From: Janthinobacterium sp. FW305-129
GTDB taxonomy: Bacteria > Pseudomonadota > Gammaproteobacteria > Burkholderiales > Burkholderiaceae_D
Assembly (NCBI RefSeq): GCF_020858115.1
Contig: NZ_JACYMM010000008.1
Span: forward strand, 223,004-287,003
Length of the DNA: 64,000 nt
Reading direction: 5' to 3'
This document shows positions 9,381 through 18,398 of the stretch, piece after piece. The stretch's first letter is position 1; the number at the start of each line of letters is the position of its first letter. The notes beneath the pieces are model-generated. The model was not told where the DNA came from and made no database searches. It saw only the letters and a program-made list of their open reading frames with translations. A program made the translations under genes and the position numbers.

Positions 9381-10412
9381 TTACGCCACCAGCACCTTCG
9401 CCACCTGCCTGACCCTGTCGTCCACAGCACCAGATACATCGATAAAAGCGATCCCCCGCCGCGCCAGCTCGGCCTGGTACCACGCATGCTGGCGCGCGCG
9501 GAACTCCCCGTCGCGGCGCGTGCCGTCCTGGATGAAGGGGAAATCGGGGGCGCACAGCAACACCAGGTCATAGCGGTGTTCGGCCAGCTGCGCCAGTTCC
9601 TGCTCGGCCCTGCCGAACATCTCGACGCAGTAAAAATACGTGGTCATGGGCGAGGTATCGCAAAACAGCCAGCGCCGCGCGGCCATGGCCGCCTGCGCTT
9701 CGCGGCGCAGCTGTTCCCGGCCGATCCTGAGCAGATCGTCATAGCGCAAGATGCCATCCTGGCTTTCCCACAGTTCGCGGCCATATTCGGCCACCCAGCT
9801 GGTATCGAAATGCGCCGCCAGCGCTTGCGCCAGGGTCGTCTTGCCGCTCGATTCGCCGCCCAGCACGCACACACGCGTCACAAAATCGGCGCGCACGACG
9901 GGCGACAAAAAGGCGCCGTGCGCCTGCGGATCTTGCCGCACGAGGGTGCCGGACACGGGCACCAGGGACCTCGCCTGGTCCACGCTCACGTGCGCCACCG
10001 CGCCCACCGCATAATGCCGTTCCAGCACGCGCGCAAAGCCAGGGCCGTAGTCTTCGCTGGTGAAGACGGCGTCGACGGGCAAGCCCAGCACCGTCCAGCA
10101 CAGCCAGCCCATGAAGTGGCGGTGCAGTTCGCCATCGTCGTCGTTGTGCGGCAAAAGGCGTGCTGGCACGCCGCGCGCCGCGCACAGGGCGGCCAGCCGT
10201 GCATCGTCGAGCACCACGATATGCGCCTGCGGAAACCGCGCGCGCAGCCAGGCTTCCCGGCGCGCCGGTTCCAGGCCTGGAAATTCGGGCCTGGTGTAGC
10301 TGACCACCAGCAGTTCCTCGCACCCGTCCGTGGCGCGCTGTATCAATAGTTCATGGCCCAGGTGCAGCGGACAGAATTTTCCCACTACCAGGCCCCGCTT
10401 GTATCTGCTCAT
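9381..10412 (-). CDS. NadR-like NMN adenylyltransferase / P-loop kinase fusion
   Basis: 343 aa. The N-terminal nucleotidylyltransferase domain carries KFCPLHLGHELLI (residues 12-24, the HxGH motif). The C-terminal half holds a P-loop, GGESSGKTTLAQ, near residue 174, as in the ribosylnicotinamide kinase half of NadR. By family knowledge it would phosphorylate nicotinamide riboside and adenylate NMN to NAD. The helix-turn-helix of enteric NadR is absent, so it is not a repressor. It is the last gene of a seven-gene overlapping operon, and its start overlaps the preceding stop (ATGA). An unusual job inside that operon is possible; the NAD role is inferred. Confidence 0.85.
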   Translation of the reverse strand: MSRYKRGLVVGKFCPLHLGHELLIQRATDGCEELLVVSYTRPEFPGLEPARREAWLRARFPQAHIVVLDDARLAALCAARGVPARLLPHNDDDGELHRHFMGWLCWTVLGLPVDAVFTSEDYGPGFARVLERHYAVGAVAHVSVDQARSLVPVSGTLVRQDPQAHGAFLSPVVRADFVTRVCVLGGESSGKTTLAQALAAHFDTSWVAEYGRELWESQDGILRYDDLLRIGREQLRREAQAAMAARRWLFCDTSPMTTYFYCVEMFGRAEQELAQLAEHRYDLVLLCAPDFPFIQDGTRRDGEFRARQHAWYQAELARRGIAFIDVSGAVDDRVRQVAKVLVA

Positions 10413-11788
10413 ACTGCCGCTTCCCGTAAATCCGAGGTGTATTGAATGATCTTGTCTTCCGCCAGCAAGGTCTCGACCGCGATGTCGCCGAAAAAAGGCG
10501 CCAGCAAGGCGCGCGCCCTGTCAGCCTGCGGCATGGCGCCCGGCGCCAGGCGCAGCGCGACGGCGCCGTCGCCATGCTGGTGCACGCCGAACAGGGCGAT
10601 GGCCAGCGGTTTCAGGGCGTGCGTGATGTCGATATTATTGATCCATGCGCCCTTGAGCGTCCTGTAGCGCAGGGGGCTGCGTCCCGCCAGGCCCACCAGC
10701 ACGGGACCGTCTGGTCCATGCGCCAGCGAAGCGTAGTCGCCGGTGCGGTAGCGCACGAGGGGCAGGCAAAAATTGAAACCGCCCGTCACGGTGATCTCGC
10801 CACGGACTCCATCAGGCACGGGACGGCCATCCGCGTCGAGGATTTCCACGTACAGCCGGTGCTGCAGCAGCACGTGGCCGCCGGCCCGCTCGTCGTACAC
10901 GGCCACAGGCCCCACTTCATTGAGCGAATAGATGTCGAGCACGGGACAGCCGAAAGCCGCTTCCAGGCGCGCGCGCATGCCGGGCAACAGCATCATCGAG
11001 ACGGACAGCAGCGCGGCCGGCTTGTGCGTCATGGGCAAGGTCAGCAGCTCGGCGAACGAGATGGGGTCGCCCGCGATCAGCTCGGGCGCCATGGCGTCCA
11101 GGTAGCGCGCACGGTCTTCAGGCTGGCGCCAGTCGTCCGGGTGCAGGTTGATCTTCGCCAGACCCGATTCGTTCATCGTCGGCGTGACGGAGACATAGGT
11201 GAAGCAGCGGCGCTGGTGCCCCAGCAGCATCACACCCACCTGGCCCGCGCCATGGCGCAGGGTGACGCCGAAGCGGCGCAGCGCGCGCTTGTGGAAGGCC
11301 AGGTAGCGCCCCGCCACCAGCGGGTGCGAAGCGATCAGCAAGGGGTGGCCCGTGGTGCCCGTCGTCTGGAAATTGATCATGCGCGCCAAATCCGCATCAT
11401 CGGGCACGAAGGCGGCGATATCGTGCGCCAGTTCGGCGCGGCTGATGGGCGCCACGTCCGCAAGGCGCGCAGGGGGCGAGCCGCAGGCGCGGTAATGCGG
11501 CACCGTGGCGTAGGCCGTCCTGAGAAAATCCGCCAGCCAGGGCGGCGGCGCATCGGCGCTCCAGCCGATCGCCGCGTCCATCACTTCGCGTTCATATGCG
11601 CGCAGGGCGCCGACTTCCGCCGCCTGCAGCTTGTTGCCGCTGCGGTTGCGGTACCGGGGCGCGCAAGGATGGCTGCGCAGCTTGTCCAGCATGCGCGCAC
11701 CCGCCGGCGTCAGGGTGGGACAATAGTCGCGGTCCGATTCCCAGGCGCCGCCCGGCAGATTGACGTCAGGTTTGCCAGCGAGCGTCAT
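10409..11788 (-). CDS. PaaK-like adenylate-forming enzyme
   Basis: 459 aa from the ATG at 11788, which overlaps the preceding stop (ATGA); an alternative start lies at 11800. It belongs to the phenylacetate-CoA ligase branch of ANL enzymes: the phosphate-binding loop TTGTTGHPLL is near residue 143, SLNEVGP (A5-like) near 292, and YRTGDY (A7-like) near 347. It should activate a carboxylate as acyl-AMP, but the substrate is unknown. PaaK proper sits in paa operons; here the neighbours are MoxR/vWA genes and a NadR-like gene, so a phenylacetate role is unlikely. Confidence 0.82.
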   Translation of the reverse strand: MTLAGKPDVNLPGGAWESDRDYCPTLTPAGARMLDKLRSHPCAPRYRNRSGNKLQAAEVGALRAYEREVMDAAIGWSADAPPPWLADFLRTAYATVPHYRACGSPPARLADVAPISRAELAHDIAAFVPDDADLARMINFQTTGTTGHPLLIASHPLVAGRYLAFHKRALRRFGVTLRHGAGQVGVMLLGHQRRCFTYVSVTPTMNESGLAKINLHPDDWRQPEDRARYLDAMAPELIAGDPISFAELLTLPMTHKPAALLSVSMMLLPGMRARLEAAFGCPVLDIYSLNEVGPVAVYDERAGGHVLLQHRLYVEILDADGRPVPDGVRGEITVTGGFNFCLPLVRYRTGDYASLAHGPDGPVLVGLAGRSPLRYRTLKGAWINNIDITHALKPLAIALFGVHQHGDGAVALRLAPGAMPQADRARALLAPFFGDIAVETLLAEDKIIQYTSDLREAAV

Positions 11789-12378
11789 TCGCGCGACCAC
11801 TTGTCGGCCGATTCCTCGGCCGCCTTCTTCGCCAGCGCCTCGCGGATTTCCCGCGCGCGCTGCTCGGCCAGCCGGCTCGCTTCAAGCAGGCGGCGGCGCT
11901 CCGTGCCGCTGATGGCGGACAATCTGTCCGTCGCCTGCGCCACGCTTTCGTCGCGGGGCCGAAAGCCCAGGCGCGCCAGCACGATGCGCGCCAGTTCCTC
12001 GCGCCGCTCCGGGTCTTGCGTGAACTGGTGCGCCGGCGTACTGGCAGCCAGTTCGCGCGCCGCCTCGCCCAGTACCTGCAGCAGATCATGCTGCGGCAAC
12101 TGCTGGCTGATGAACCACTCGTCGGCCAGCAGCCAGCTCAGGATCATGGCCAGCGCCAGGCGGTTGCGGTCGGCCTTGACCTGCGCGCCGATAAAACCCT
12201 GCAGTGACGTGGCCGGCGCGCGCGCGCCATGCAGCAGCAAAATGTCGTTGACCAGCGCGGCAACCGCCACGGCCTGCGCGTTGGCGACGCCGGCGATGCG
12301 AGGCTCGGCGAGGAATTCGGCGGGCGTGTCGGCCAGGCGGTGGGTCAGAGTTTCGAGGTGGGGTCCGGGGGTCTGCAT
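11785..12378 (-). CDS. Uncharacterised helical protein of the MoxR/vWA operon
   Basis: I do not recognise the family. 197 aa from the ATG at 12378, two bases below the end of the vWA gene; an upstream start at 12420 would overlap that gene by 41 bases. It is almost all alpha-helical, with a charged C-terminal helix rich in A, E, K and R (from about residue 150) that could form a coiled coil. No signal peptide, membrane segment or cysteine motif is seen. Position and overlaps imply that it acts with the vWA and MoxR proteins, for example as an adaptor. Confidence 0.7.
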   Translation of the reverse strand: MQTPGPHLETLTHRLADTPAEFLAEPRIAGVANAQAVAVAALVNDILLLHGARAPATSLQGFIGAQVKADRNRLALAMILSWLLADEWFISQQLPQHDLLQVLGEAARELAASTPAHQFTQDPERREELARIVLARLGFRPRDESVAQATDRLSAISGTERRRLLEASRLAEQRAREIREALAKKAAEESADKWSRE

Positions 12379-12379
12379 G

Positions 12380-14170
12380 TCATGGTTGTATATAGTGGCG
12401 CCGGCTGAACGCCCGCGCAAAGTCCAGCAAGTCCTCGTAGCGCTCGACGGCGTGGATATCCCAACCCTGCTCGCGGCGCGCGCGTTTCAAATCGTCATAG
12501 GTCTGCTGCAGCCACTTGTGGCTCGCTGCGCCTTCCCAGTCGCGCTCCAGGTTCAGGGCCATGGTGCCGCCCGCGCCGCCCTGGGCCAGCGCTTTCGCCG
12601 AGATATCCCAGCCGCTGTTGCCCAGTTCATCCTTGTCGAACATGGTGGTGATGCCATCGTCGGAAATCATCAGGATGTGCGCGGGCCGTTCGCGCTTGCC
12701 CGCATAGGTCTTGCGCAGACAATGGATGGGGAAACAGGTGCCGCCGCCAAAAAATTCCGTCAGCACGCCCAGGATCAGGTCTTCGTCGCGCACGAAACCG
12801 GGCGTCTGCATCACCTCCTTCTTGCCGCTCCACAGGGTCACCTGCACTTTCGCGCCGGCGCGCAGGGCCGACAGGGCGATGACGGCGCCGGCCAGGGTCA
12901 GGAACGAGGTGTGCGCCTGCGGATTCGGCATGGAGCCGGAACTGTCCACATACATGTCCAGGTCGACGGGCACCGCGTCGATGGCGCGCGCCGGTTCGCG
13001 GCCGTACACGCGGCGCACGGTCGTCACGCCCGGCACGGGGCGCGGCGACTGCATCACGGACTGCAGCCAGTCGATGTCTTCCAGCGGGTCGCCGATTTCC
13101 CACGGCTCCAGTCCCTCCATCTGCGGCTCCTGCGACTCGGGCGCGGGGCGGCTGGGAAACGCCACCAGATGCGGCAAGGCCCGCTCGCGGTAGTAGCGGA
13201 TGGCGATTTCATGGTCGCTCAGATCGATGCCCGAGGCCTTCAAAATGTCGCCCAGCTCGAACGGTTCGCGCAACTGGCCGCCGCTGGGCCTGGCCAGCGC
13301 CTCGGTCGCAGGTTCGGCGGCAGGCTCCTCGCCATCGAGGCCGGAAATGCGCTTGTCGTGCACGGGATGGATGGCGCCGCCCTCCTCGTCATCCTCGATC
13401 TGCTGCGCGCCATACGTCTGGCAGCCCCGGGCCGCGTCGCGCGTGTCCTGCAGATAGCGGCTCGGGCCCAGGGCATCCGTATCGTCGACCAGGTAGGGCA
13501 GCAGCAAGGTGGCGAAGCGGCCCGCCGCCAGCATCCAGTCGTTCGCATACACGCGTATCAGGCGCGCGCCCAGCCAGGCATCCGTGTCCAGGCGTTCGTC
13601 GGCCTCGTTCTCAGCCCCTGCTCCGCCCAGCTCTCCCTTTTCCAGCTGCCACAGGTTTTCATAGATGCGCATGTACAAAGTCCACACGCCGCCGCTTTTG
13701 GCGTCCGCTTGCACCTCGCGTCCCTGCTGCAGCTTGCGGTAGATGTCGGCCATGCGCAGATTCGCCTGGCGCTGCAAGCGGTCGTTGATGAACAGGTCCG
13801 TGTACAGATTGGCCACCATGGGCGCGTGCTGCTCCAGGGTGGGCAAGGCGCGGCGCATGCGCGCCAGCAAACGGAACTGGTCGCCGGCGCTGCCCGGCGC
13901 GAGGATATGGTGGCCGATTTCATGCGCGAGGATTTCCAGCGCATAGTCGTCCAGTCCCAGCTCCGTCACCAGCGGCAGATCCACCACCACGCTCTGGTCC
14001 AGCAAACGGATCATGGCGAAGCTGCCGGACAAGCCCTGCTTGCTGGCCTCGACGCGGCTGGCGCACAGGCTGGGGTCGCGCAGGCGCGTAAATTTGCTCC
14101 ATACGGCCAGGGCCTCGGGCCAGGCGGCGCGCCAGGCCTCGATCAGCGCGGTGTCGGCATCGTTCTTCAT
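12380..14170 (-). CDS. HEIGH metallopeptidase-like / vWA domain fusion protein
   Basis: 596 aa cytoplasmic protein with two recognisable parts. The N-terminal part has HEIGHH at 83-88 (the HExxH zinc motif) and a following helical region with YTDLFINDRLQ (123-133), as in the putative metallopeptidase domain found before VWA-like domains. After an acidic linker (about 255-300) the C-terminal part is a von Willebrand A domain with an intact MIDAS DxSxS (DSSGS, 409-413), a later GGGT and an SDDG segment. The MoxR ATPase three genes upstream is the expected partner, because MoxR and vWA proteins usually work together in remodelling other proteins. Its start overlaps the preceding stop (ATGA). Peptidase activity is inferred from the motif only. 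Confidence 0.85.
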   Translation of the reverse strand: MKNDADTALIEAWRAAWPEALAVWSKFTRLRDPSLCASRVEASKQGLSGSFAMIRLLDQSVVVDLPLVTELGLDDYALEILAHEIGHHILAPGSAGDQFRLLARMRRALPTLEQHAPMVANLYTDLFINDRLQRQANLRMADIYRKLQQGREVQADAKSGGVWTLYMRIYENLWQLEKGELGGAGAENEADERLDTDAWLGARLIRVYANDWMLAAGRFATLLLPYLVDDTDALGPSRYLQDTRDAARGCQTYGAQQIEDDEEGGAIHPVHDKRISGLDGEEPAAEPATEALARPSGGQLREPFELGDILKASGIDLSDHEIAIRYYRERALPHLVAFPSRPAPESQEPQMEGLEPWEIGDPLEDIDWLQSVMQSPRPVPGVTTVRRVYGREPARAIDAVPVDLDMYVDSSGSMPNPQAHTSFLTLAGAVIALSALRAGAKVQVTLWSGKKEVMQTPGFVRDEDLILGVLTEFFGGGTCFPIHCLRKTYAGKRERPAHILMISDDGITTMFDKDELGNSGWDISAKALAQGGAGGTMALNLERDWEGAASHKWLQQTYDDLKRARREQGWDIHAVERYEDLLDFARAFSRRHYIQP

Positions 14171-15138
14171 GCGAGCGGCAGCAGGCGAATCGCATGCGTC
14201 CAGGGCGAGGTGACGGCCAGCGTGCTCGCATTGGCGGCAAGGGCGATGTCGCCGGCCGGCACATCGAGTTCGATGCGGCGCGCGCCAATCTGCACGCTGG
14301 CGCCATCCACGCGCACGGACGCCGGCATGCCCGTTTGCGCCTGCTCAAACTCCTGCGCCGTGGCGCCATGCAGCACGGCGCCATAGGCGTCGGCCACCAG
14401 CAGGTAATGGCGCTCGGCGCTGCGCACGACAAATCCATCCGGCGTGGCGCGCACCTGCGGCGGCGTGCCGAAAGCGCCGCCCAGGCCTGTGAAGCTGCCG
14501 AACTCCCTGCCCTCCGTATTGCCGCGCCACGGATTGCCCAGCAACTGCGCATGCACCTGCGGCCATTGCGCACCGGGTTCATCGAAGGCGGCCAGCGCCA
14601 AGGCGGGCGGCAAGGTATCGGCGGCAGCCAGCGCGCCCAGGCGGAAATGCGCGACGCCCGCGCGCCAGGCCAGCACCTGGCCCACTGCGCGCAGCTGCGC
14701 CAGCGTGGCGATCTGCGGCGCCAGGGCGGCCAGCTCGCGCTGCCACTGCGCGGGACGCGCGCCCGCCACGGAGGCGATGTGGACGGCGGCGTTGCTGAGC
14801 ATACCCAGCACCTCGACGGGGGCCGTCGCCAGCAGCGGCGCAAACTGCGGCGCCAGCTCGCGCCAGACGGTGTTCAGGAACGGGTTTTTTGCGGCCGGAC
14901 CGGCCAGGCCGTGGCCCACCAGTTCCAATGCCATATCATAGGCGGCCAGGGTCGCGCCGCCCACGCGCTCAGGCGCGGCGGCGGCCACGGCGACCACCAG
15001 CGGATCGACGCCGTCGCGCAAAAAGGCGCCGAAGGCGGCCATGTCGAGCGCGGGAAAGCGCCGGCGCGCTTCCAGTGCGCGCGCATTGAACTGGGCGCGG
15101 CCGCTGGCAAGGATCGAAGCAAAGGCAGGAGAGATCAT
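14167..15138 (-). CDS. Uncharacterised protein of the MoxR/vWA operon
   Basis: I do not recognise it. 323 aa, without signal peptide or membrane segments. The first 200 residues are alanine-rich helices. After a glycine-rich hinge (GSFTGLGGAFGTPP, about 218-231) the last 90 residues look like short beta strands (VRATPDGFVVRSAERHYLLVADAYG). The two-part build suggests a helical platform plus a beta sandwich. It sits 9 bases after the 157-aa gene and overlaps the vWA gene, so it is probably a structural partner of the vWA protein. Confidence 0.72.
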   Translation of the reverse strand: MISPAFASILASGRAQFNARALEARRRFPALDMAAFGAFLRDGVDPLVVAVAAAAPERVGGATLAAYDMALELVGHGLAGPAAKNPFLNTVWRELAPQFAPLLATAPVEVLGMLSNAAVHIASVAGARPAQWQRELAALAPQIATLAQLRAVGQVLAWRAGVAHFRLGALAAADTLPPALALAAFDEPGAQWPQVHAQLLGNPWRGNTEGREFGSFTGLGGAFGTPPQVRATPDGFVVRSAERHYLLVADAYGAVLHGATAQEFEQAQTGMPASVRVDGASVQIGARRIELDVPAGDIALAANASTLAVTSPWTHAIRLLPLA

Positions 15139-15147
15139 CGAGGCCCG

Positions 15148-15621
15148 TCAGTCGCTGTGCGAAAAGTGCAGCAGATAGCGCTCGCCATCACGCTCGAACG
15201 CGATCTCGTCCCAGTGGATCGCGTACCAGAAACCGGCGGGCGGTGTCATCGTCACGGCGTACGGCGAAAAACCGCCCAGCGCCTCGTCGAGCGACTCTGT
15301 GAACGCGGCCACCAGCTGCGCGCGGAAGCGGCCGGCCGGCGCCGCCTGCATGTGCCGCGACGAGAAAAACCAGCGCTGGCACACCTGTTCCAGCTGCGCA
15401 CGTGCGCACGGCGCCGCCTTGATATGCCACAAGGCCGCCGGCAAGTCGCGTGCGGGTGCTATGACGTTCAAGGCATAATCCTCGACGCGCAAGCCCAGCG
15501 CCGTGGCAAGGTCCGGCGCATCGGGCAGGCGTGATAATTCGTAGCTGGCGCACAGGTCGCTGGCTTCACCATTCAGTAGCACCAGCGCTTCCAGGAAGCC
15601 TTGACAGTGCAGGACGCTCAT
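15148..15621 (-). CDS. Uncharacterised small protein of the MoxR/vWA operon
   Basis: 157 aa, unrecognised. Start ATG at 15621 overlaps the MoxR stop (ATGA). It has four scattered cysteines and ends in an aromatic, beta-rich tail (GFWYAIHWDEIAFERDGERYLLHFSHSD). No export or membrane signal is seen. Its place directly after the ATPase gene suggests a substrate adaptor or regulatory subunit, which is inference. Confidence 0.7.
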   Translation of the reverse strand: MSVLHCQGFLEALVLLNGEASDLCASYELSRLPDAPDLATALGLRVEDYALNVIAPARDLPAALWHIKAAPCARAQLEQVCQRWFFSSRHMQAAPAGRFRAQLVAAFTESLDEALGGFSPYAVTMTPPAGFWYAIHWDEIAFERDGERYLLHFSHSD

Positions 15622-17198
15622 TGCGAACGCAGCCAGCTGCGGTAATTGGTATAGCGCTGATGCAGGTATTTGAGCTTGAGCAAATCGTCGTACAGGGGGC
15701 CGTACAGCTTGCGCCCTTTCGTACGTTCGCCGATCAGCTTTTCGATGCGGTTCAGGCGCGCCAGGGTTTCGCGCTCGCTGACGCCGTCGAGGCCCAGGTC
15801 GAATTCGGCCGACAGCGCGCCCACGGGATCGTCGCGGTCCAGGTCCAGGCGGTTGAATTCATCGTTGGACAGGTCGAACAGGCGGCGCAGCCAGCCCAGC
15901 CTGTCGCTGCGGTAGGCGGCGTTTTCCGGCAGCGCGAAAAACGGCGCGTCCGGGTCCGGCTGCAGCTTGTTGTGCAGGACGAAGGGCAGTACCTGGCGCA
16001 AGTCTTCCAGCGCCACCTCGCCATTGCCGCGAAAATATGCCATGGCCTTGGCGTAGATCATGAGCGCCATCAGGGTGCGCACGGAGATGCCGTTCAAGGT
16101 CTGGCAACCGAGATCCTTCAAACGGTCGCGCCCATTGTCGGCCGCCTGCGCGGCGCCACGGTCGGCGCCGGCCAGGCGGGCCGTATCCTTGGTCATGTAC
16201 TCGAACTGGCCACCGGCCGTCTCGAACAGCTCGAACTGGCTGGCAAAGAATTCCAGGCGGCGGCGCACGGCGTCGGGTATGCCCACTTGGCGGATCGCCT
16301 CGCCGATCTGGTCGACCTCCCCTTCCGTGAAGATGATATCGGGCGGCACCAGCTCTTCGGGGCGCACGTTTTCTTCCACGCGCAGCAGCAGTTCATTCAG
16401 GAAGCGCGGATTGAAGGCCAGCGCCTGCACCGTCACGTCGACCCGGTCGCGCAGCGCCTCGATCACCTGGTAGGTCCCGCCGCCCTGGTCGTCGTTGGCC
16501 GTCAGATACCAGGCCGCTTCCGGGCATTCATAGATATGGTTCAGCACTTCCGCGTAATTGTCGCCCATGACGGTGAGCAGCGCGCTTTGCGTGCGCGTGG
16601 GGATGCGGTTGTATTCATCGACGATCTTCACGCGCATGCCCAGCCAGGCGCGCCAGGCGATGCGGATATCGTCCATGCTTTGCGCGTTGACCAGGTCCGC
16701 CGGCAGCGGATTGCCCAGCAAATCGGCCACCGTCATCTGCGGGTGGCCGTGCTGCATGGCGCGTTTCACCTCCTTGACGGTGGAACCGGCGAGCACGCCC
16801 ATCAGCAAGGCGCTGGCCGTCTTGCCCCGCCCCGGCCCGCCGACGAACAGGCATTTTCGGCGCGTGGCAAACGTCAGCAGCGGCAGCAAAATAAAACTGG
16901 AATAGCTTTGTGCCGACGGCAAATTCAATGTACGGCGGCTGTCGCCCACGGAGTAGGTCTGCGACGGGCCGTCGTTGTACTCGATGTCGTAGTGGGGGCT
17001 GATGATGGCGTGGTTGACGATCCAGAAATACGCCTGGCGCAGCTTTTCATCGAAAGGCCGCGCTTGCGCCTCGCCTTCCGCTCCCAGCGCGATGGGGCCC
17101 TGGTACAGGTCCGCCACGTCGAACTGCCGCGCAACGGGCGCGGACTTGGGCTTGGTGGGGGCTTGTGAAAGACGCTGGAACAAGTTAAAGGCTGACAT
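15618..17198 (-). CDS. MoxR-type AAA+ ATPase
   Basis: 526 aa, first gene of the seven-gene operon. The AAA+ core carries Walker A GGPGRGKT (120-127), Walker B VKIVDEYNR (190-198), sensor 1 YLTANDD (231-237) and an arginine-bearing ALRDRVD (248-254). The spacing and the DEYNR box fit the MoxR branch. The C-terminal 200 residues form the lid and an extra helical extension, so it is longer than typical MoxR proteins (about 320-350 aa). MoxR ATPases power remodelling through vWA partners, and one lies three genes downstream. Only 48 bases separate it from the exporter operon upstream, so the promoter must be in that gap or further up. Confidence 0.88.
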   Translation of the reverse strand: MSAFNLFQRLSQAPTKPKSAPVARQFDVADLYQGPIALGAEGEAQARPFDEKLRQAYFWIVNHAIISPHYDIEYNDGPSQTYSVGDSRRTLNLPSAQSYSSFILLPLLTFATRRKCLFVGGPGRGKTASALLMGVLAGSTVKEVKRAMQHGHPQMTVADLLGNPLPADLVNAQSMDDIRIAWRAWLGMRVKIVDEYNRIPTRTQSALLTVMGDNYAEVLNHIYECPEAAWYLTANDDQGGGTYQVIEALRDRVDVTVQALAFNPRFLNELLLRVEENVRPEELVPPDIIFTEGEVDQIGEAIRQVGIPDAVRRRLEFFASQFELFETAGGQFEYMTKDTARLAGADRGAAQAADNGRDRLKDLGCQTLNGISVRTLMALMIYAKAMAYFRGNGEVALEDLRQVLPFVLHNKLQPDPDAPFFALPENAAYRSDRLGWLRRLFDLSNDEFNRLDLDRDDPVGALSAEFDLGLDGVSERETLARLNRIEKLIGERTKGRKLYGPLYDDLLKLKYLHQRYTNYRSWLRSQ

Positions 17199-17246
17199 AA
17201 TGTACAGGCAACGTGAGGGAAACGAAATTATTGCATATCGTTCCCA

Positions 17247-18398
17247 CTACGCCTTGTTCAAATCAACAACCGTTTCCTCCAGCTTGCGCCAGCGCCACCA
17301 GCCCAGCGCCACGCAGGCCAGCAGCAAGGCCAGCAAGCCCGCCACTTCATGGCGGATTTCATGCAGCGAGGCACCCATTTGATTGAGCGCAACAAAGCCC
17401 TGGATGCCGGCCGTGGACGGCAGCAGCCAGCGCAGCCATTGCAGCACGACGGGCATGGACGACACGGGCCAGGTCAGGCCCGCCAGGAACAGCACGGGCA
17501 TCGAGGTGGCGATCATCAGCTGCGTGCCCCGCTCGCGCGTGCGGAACAGCATGCCCAGCAGCATGCCGAAGGCCGCTTCCGCCAGCGAGAACAGCACCAG
17601 CAGCAAGAGCATGCCGCCAAAGTTGCCGCCACGGGGGTAATCCTGGAACCAGAAGACGAAGCCGAAGAAATAGCAGCAGTTGAGAAAGGCGACGCAGGCA
17701 AACGCCAGCAGCATGCCCGCATAGCCGCCCGCCGTGCGCCGGCCTGCCAACGGGAAGCTCTTGCGCTGATACCAGGTACCGAACAGCATGGTCATGCCGA
17801 TCAGCAAGGTCTGTTGCACGATCAAGGTCGCCACGCCCGGCACGACATACGCGCCATAGCCTTCCTTGACGTTAAACAAGGGCACGGCGTCAAAGGCGAT
17901 GGGCGAGCGCTGCTGGTTGGCCTGGATGGTGGACGGCGTGCCCGCGCCCAGGCGTTTCAACTCGATGCCGGCCGACACCGTGCCCACCACTTCGGCCAGG
18001 CCATTCAAGGCCACCTTGTTGAGCATCAAATACAAGCCATTGCCCGCCACCTGCGCGTGGGCGGCGCGGCCGGCCAGCACGTCCGTCTGCAAGCCGTCGG
18101 GAAGGATCAGCACGCCCATGACCTTGTCGCGCCACAATAAATCCTGCGCGACGGGCAAGTCCGGCGTGACGGCGATCACCTGCAATGAGGGATGGGCCAT
18201 GGCAAAGCGCGTCAGCTGGCGCGACATGGCGCTGCGGTCCTGGTCGACGACCGCCACGGGCACGCGCTGGACGATTTCCGTCGAGTATGGCAAGGGATAG
18301 AAGAAGGAATAGATGATGCCGCCGACAAACAGCAAGGTCAGCGCGCCCTTGTCCGTCAGCATGGCGCGCCAGGTGGCGAGAAAGGCGCTCCACATCAT
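17247..18398 (-). CDS. ABC-2 type exporter permease (second of pair)
   Basis: 383 aa from the ATG at 18398, which overlaps the stop of the first permease (ATGA). The layout is that of YhhJ/YbhR-type permeases: one N-terminal membrane segment (LLFVGGIIYSFFYPL), a large periplasmic domain with VVDQDRSAMSRQLTRF, then five C-terminal segments from about residue 200. It should form the inner-membrane channel with its neighbour. Notably no ABC ATPase gene lies in this operon. Confidence 0.87.
   Translation of the reverse strand: MMWSAFLATWRAMLTDKGALTLLFVGGIIYSFFYPLPYSTEIVQRVPVAVVDQDRSAMSRQLTRFAMAHPSLQVIAVTPDLPVAQDLLWRDKVMGVLILPDGLQTDVLAGRAAHAQVAGNGLYLMLNKVALNGLAEVVGTVSAGIELKRLGAGTPSTIQANQQRSPIAFDAVPLFNVKEGYGAYVVPGVATLIVQQTLLIGMTMLFGTWYQRKSFPLAGRRTAGGYAGMLLAFACVAFLNCCYFFGFVFWFQDYPRGGNFGGMLLLLVLFSLAEAAFGMLLGMLFRTRERGTQLMIATSMPVLFLAGLTWPVSSMPVVLQWLRWLLPSTAGIQGFVALNQMGASLHEIRHEVAGLLALLLACVALGWWRWRKLEETVVDLNKA

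Noticed and set aside
10442..14386. 1314-codon plus-strand open frame opposite the PaaK/vWA genes
   Set aside because: It is a high-GC shadow: composition is R/H/Q/A-rich and motif-free, while the minus strand has clear domains and overlapping gene junctions.
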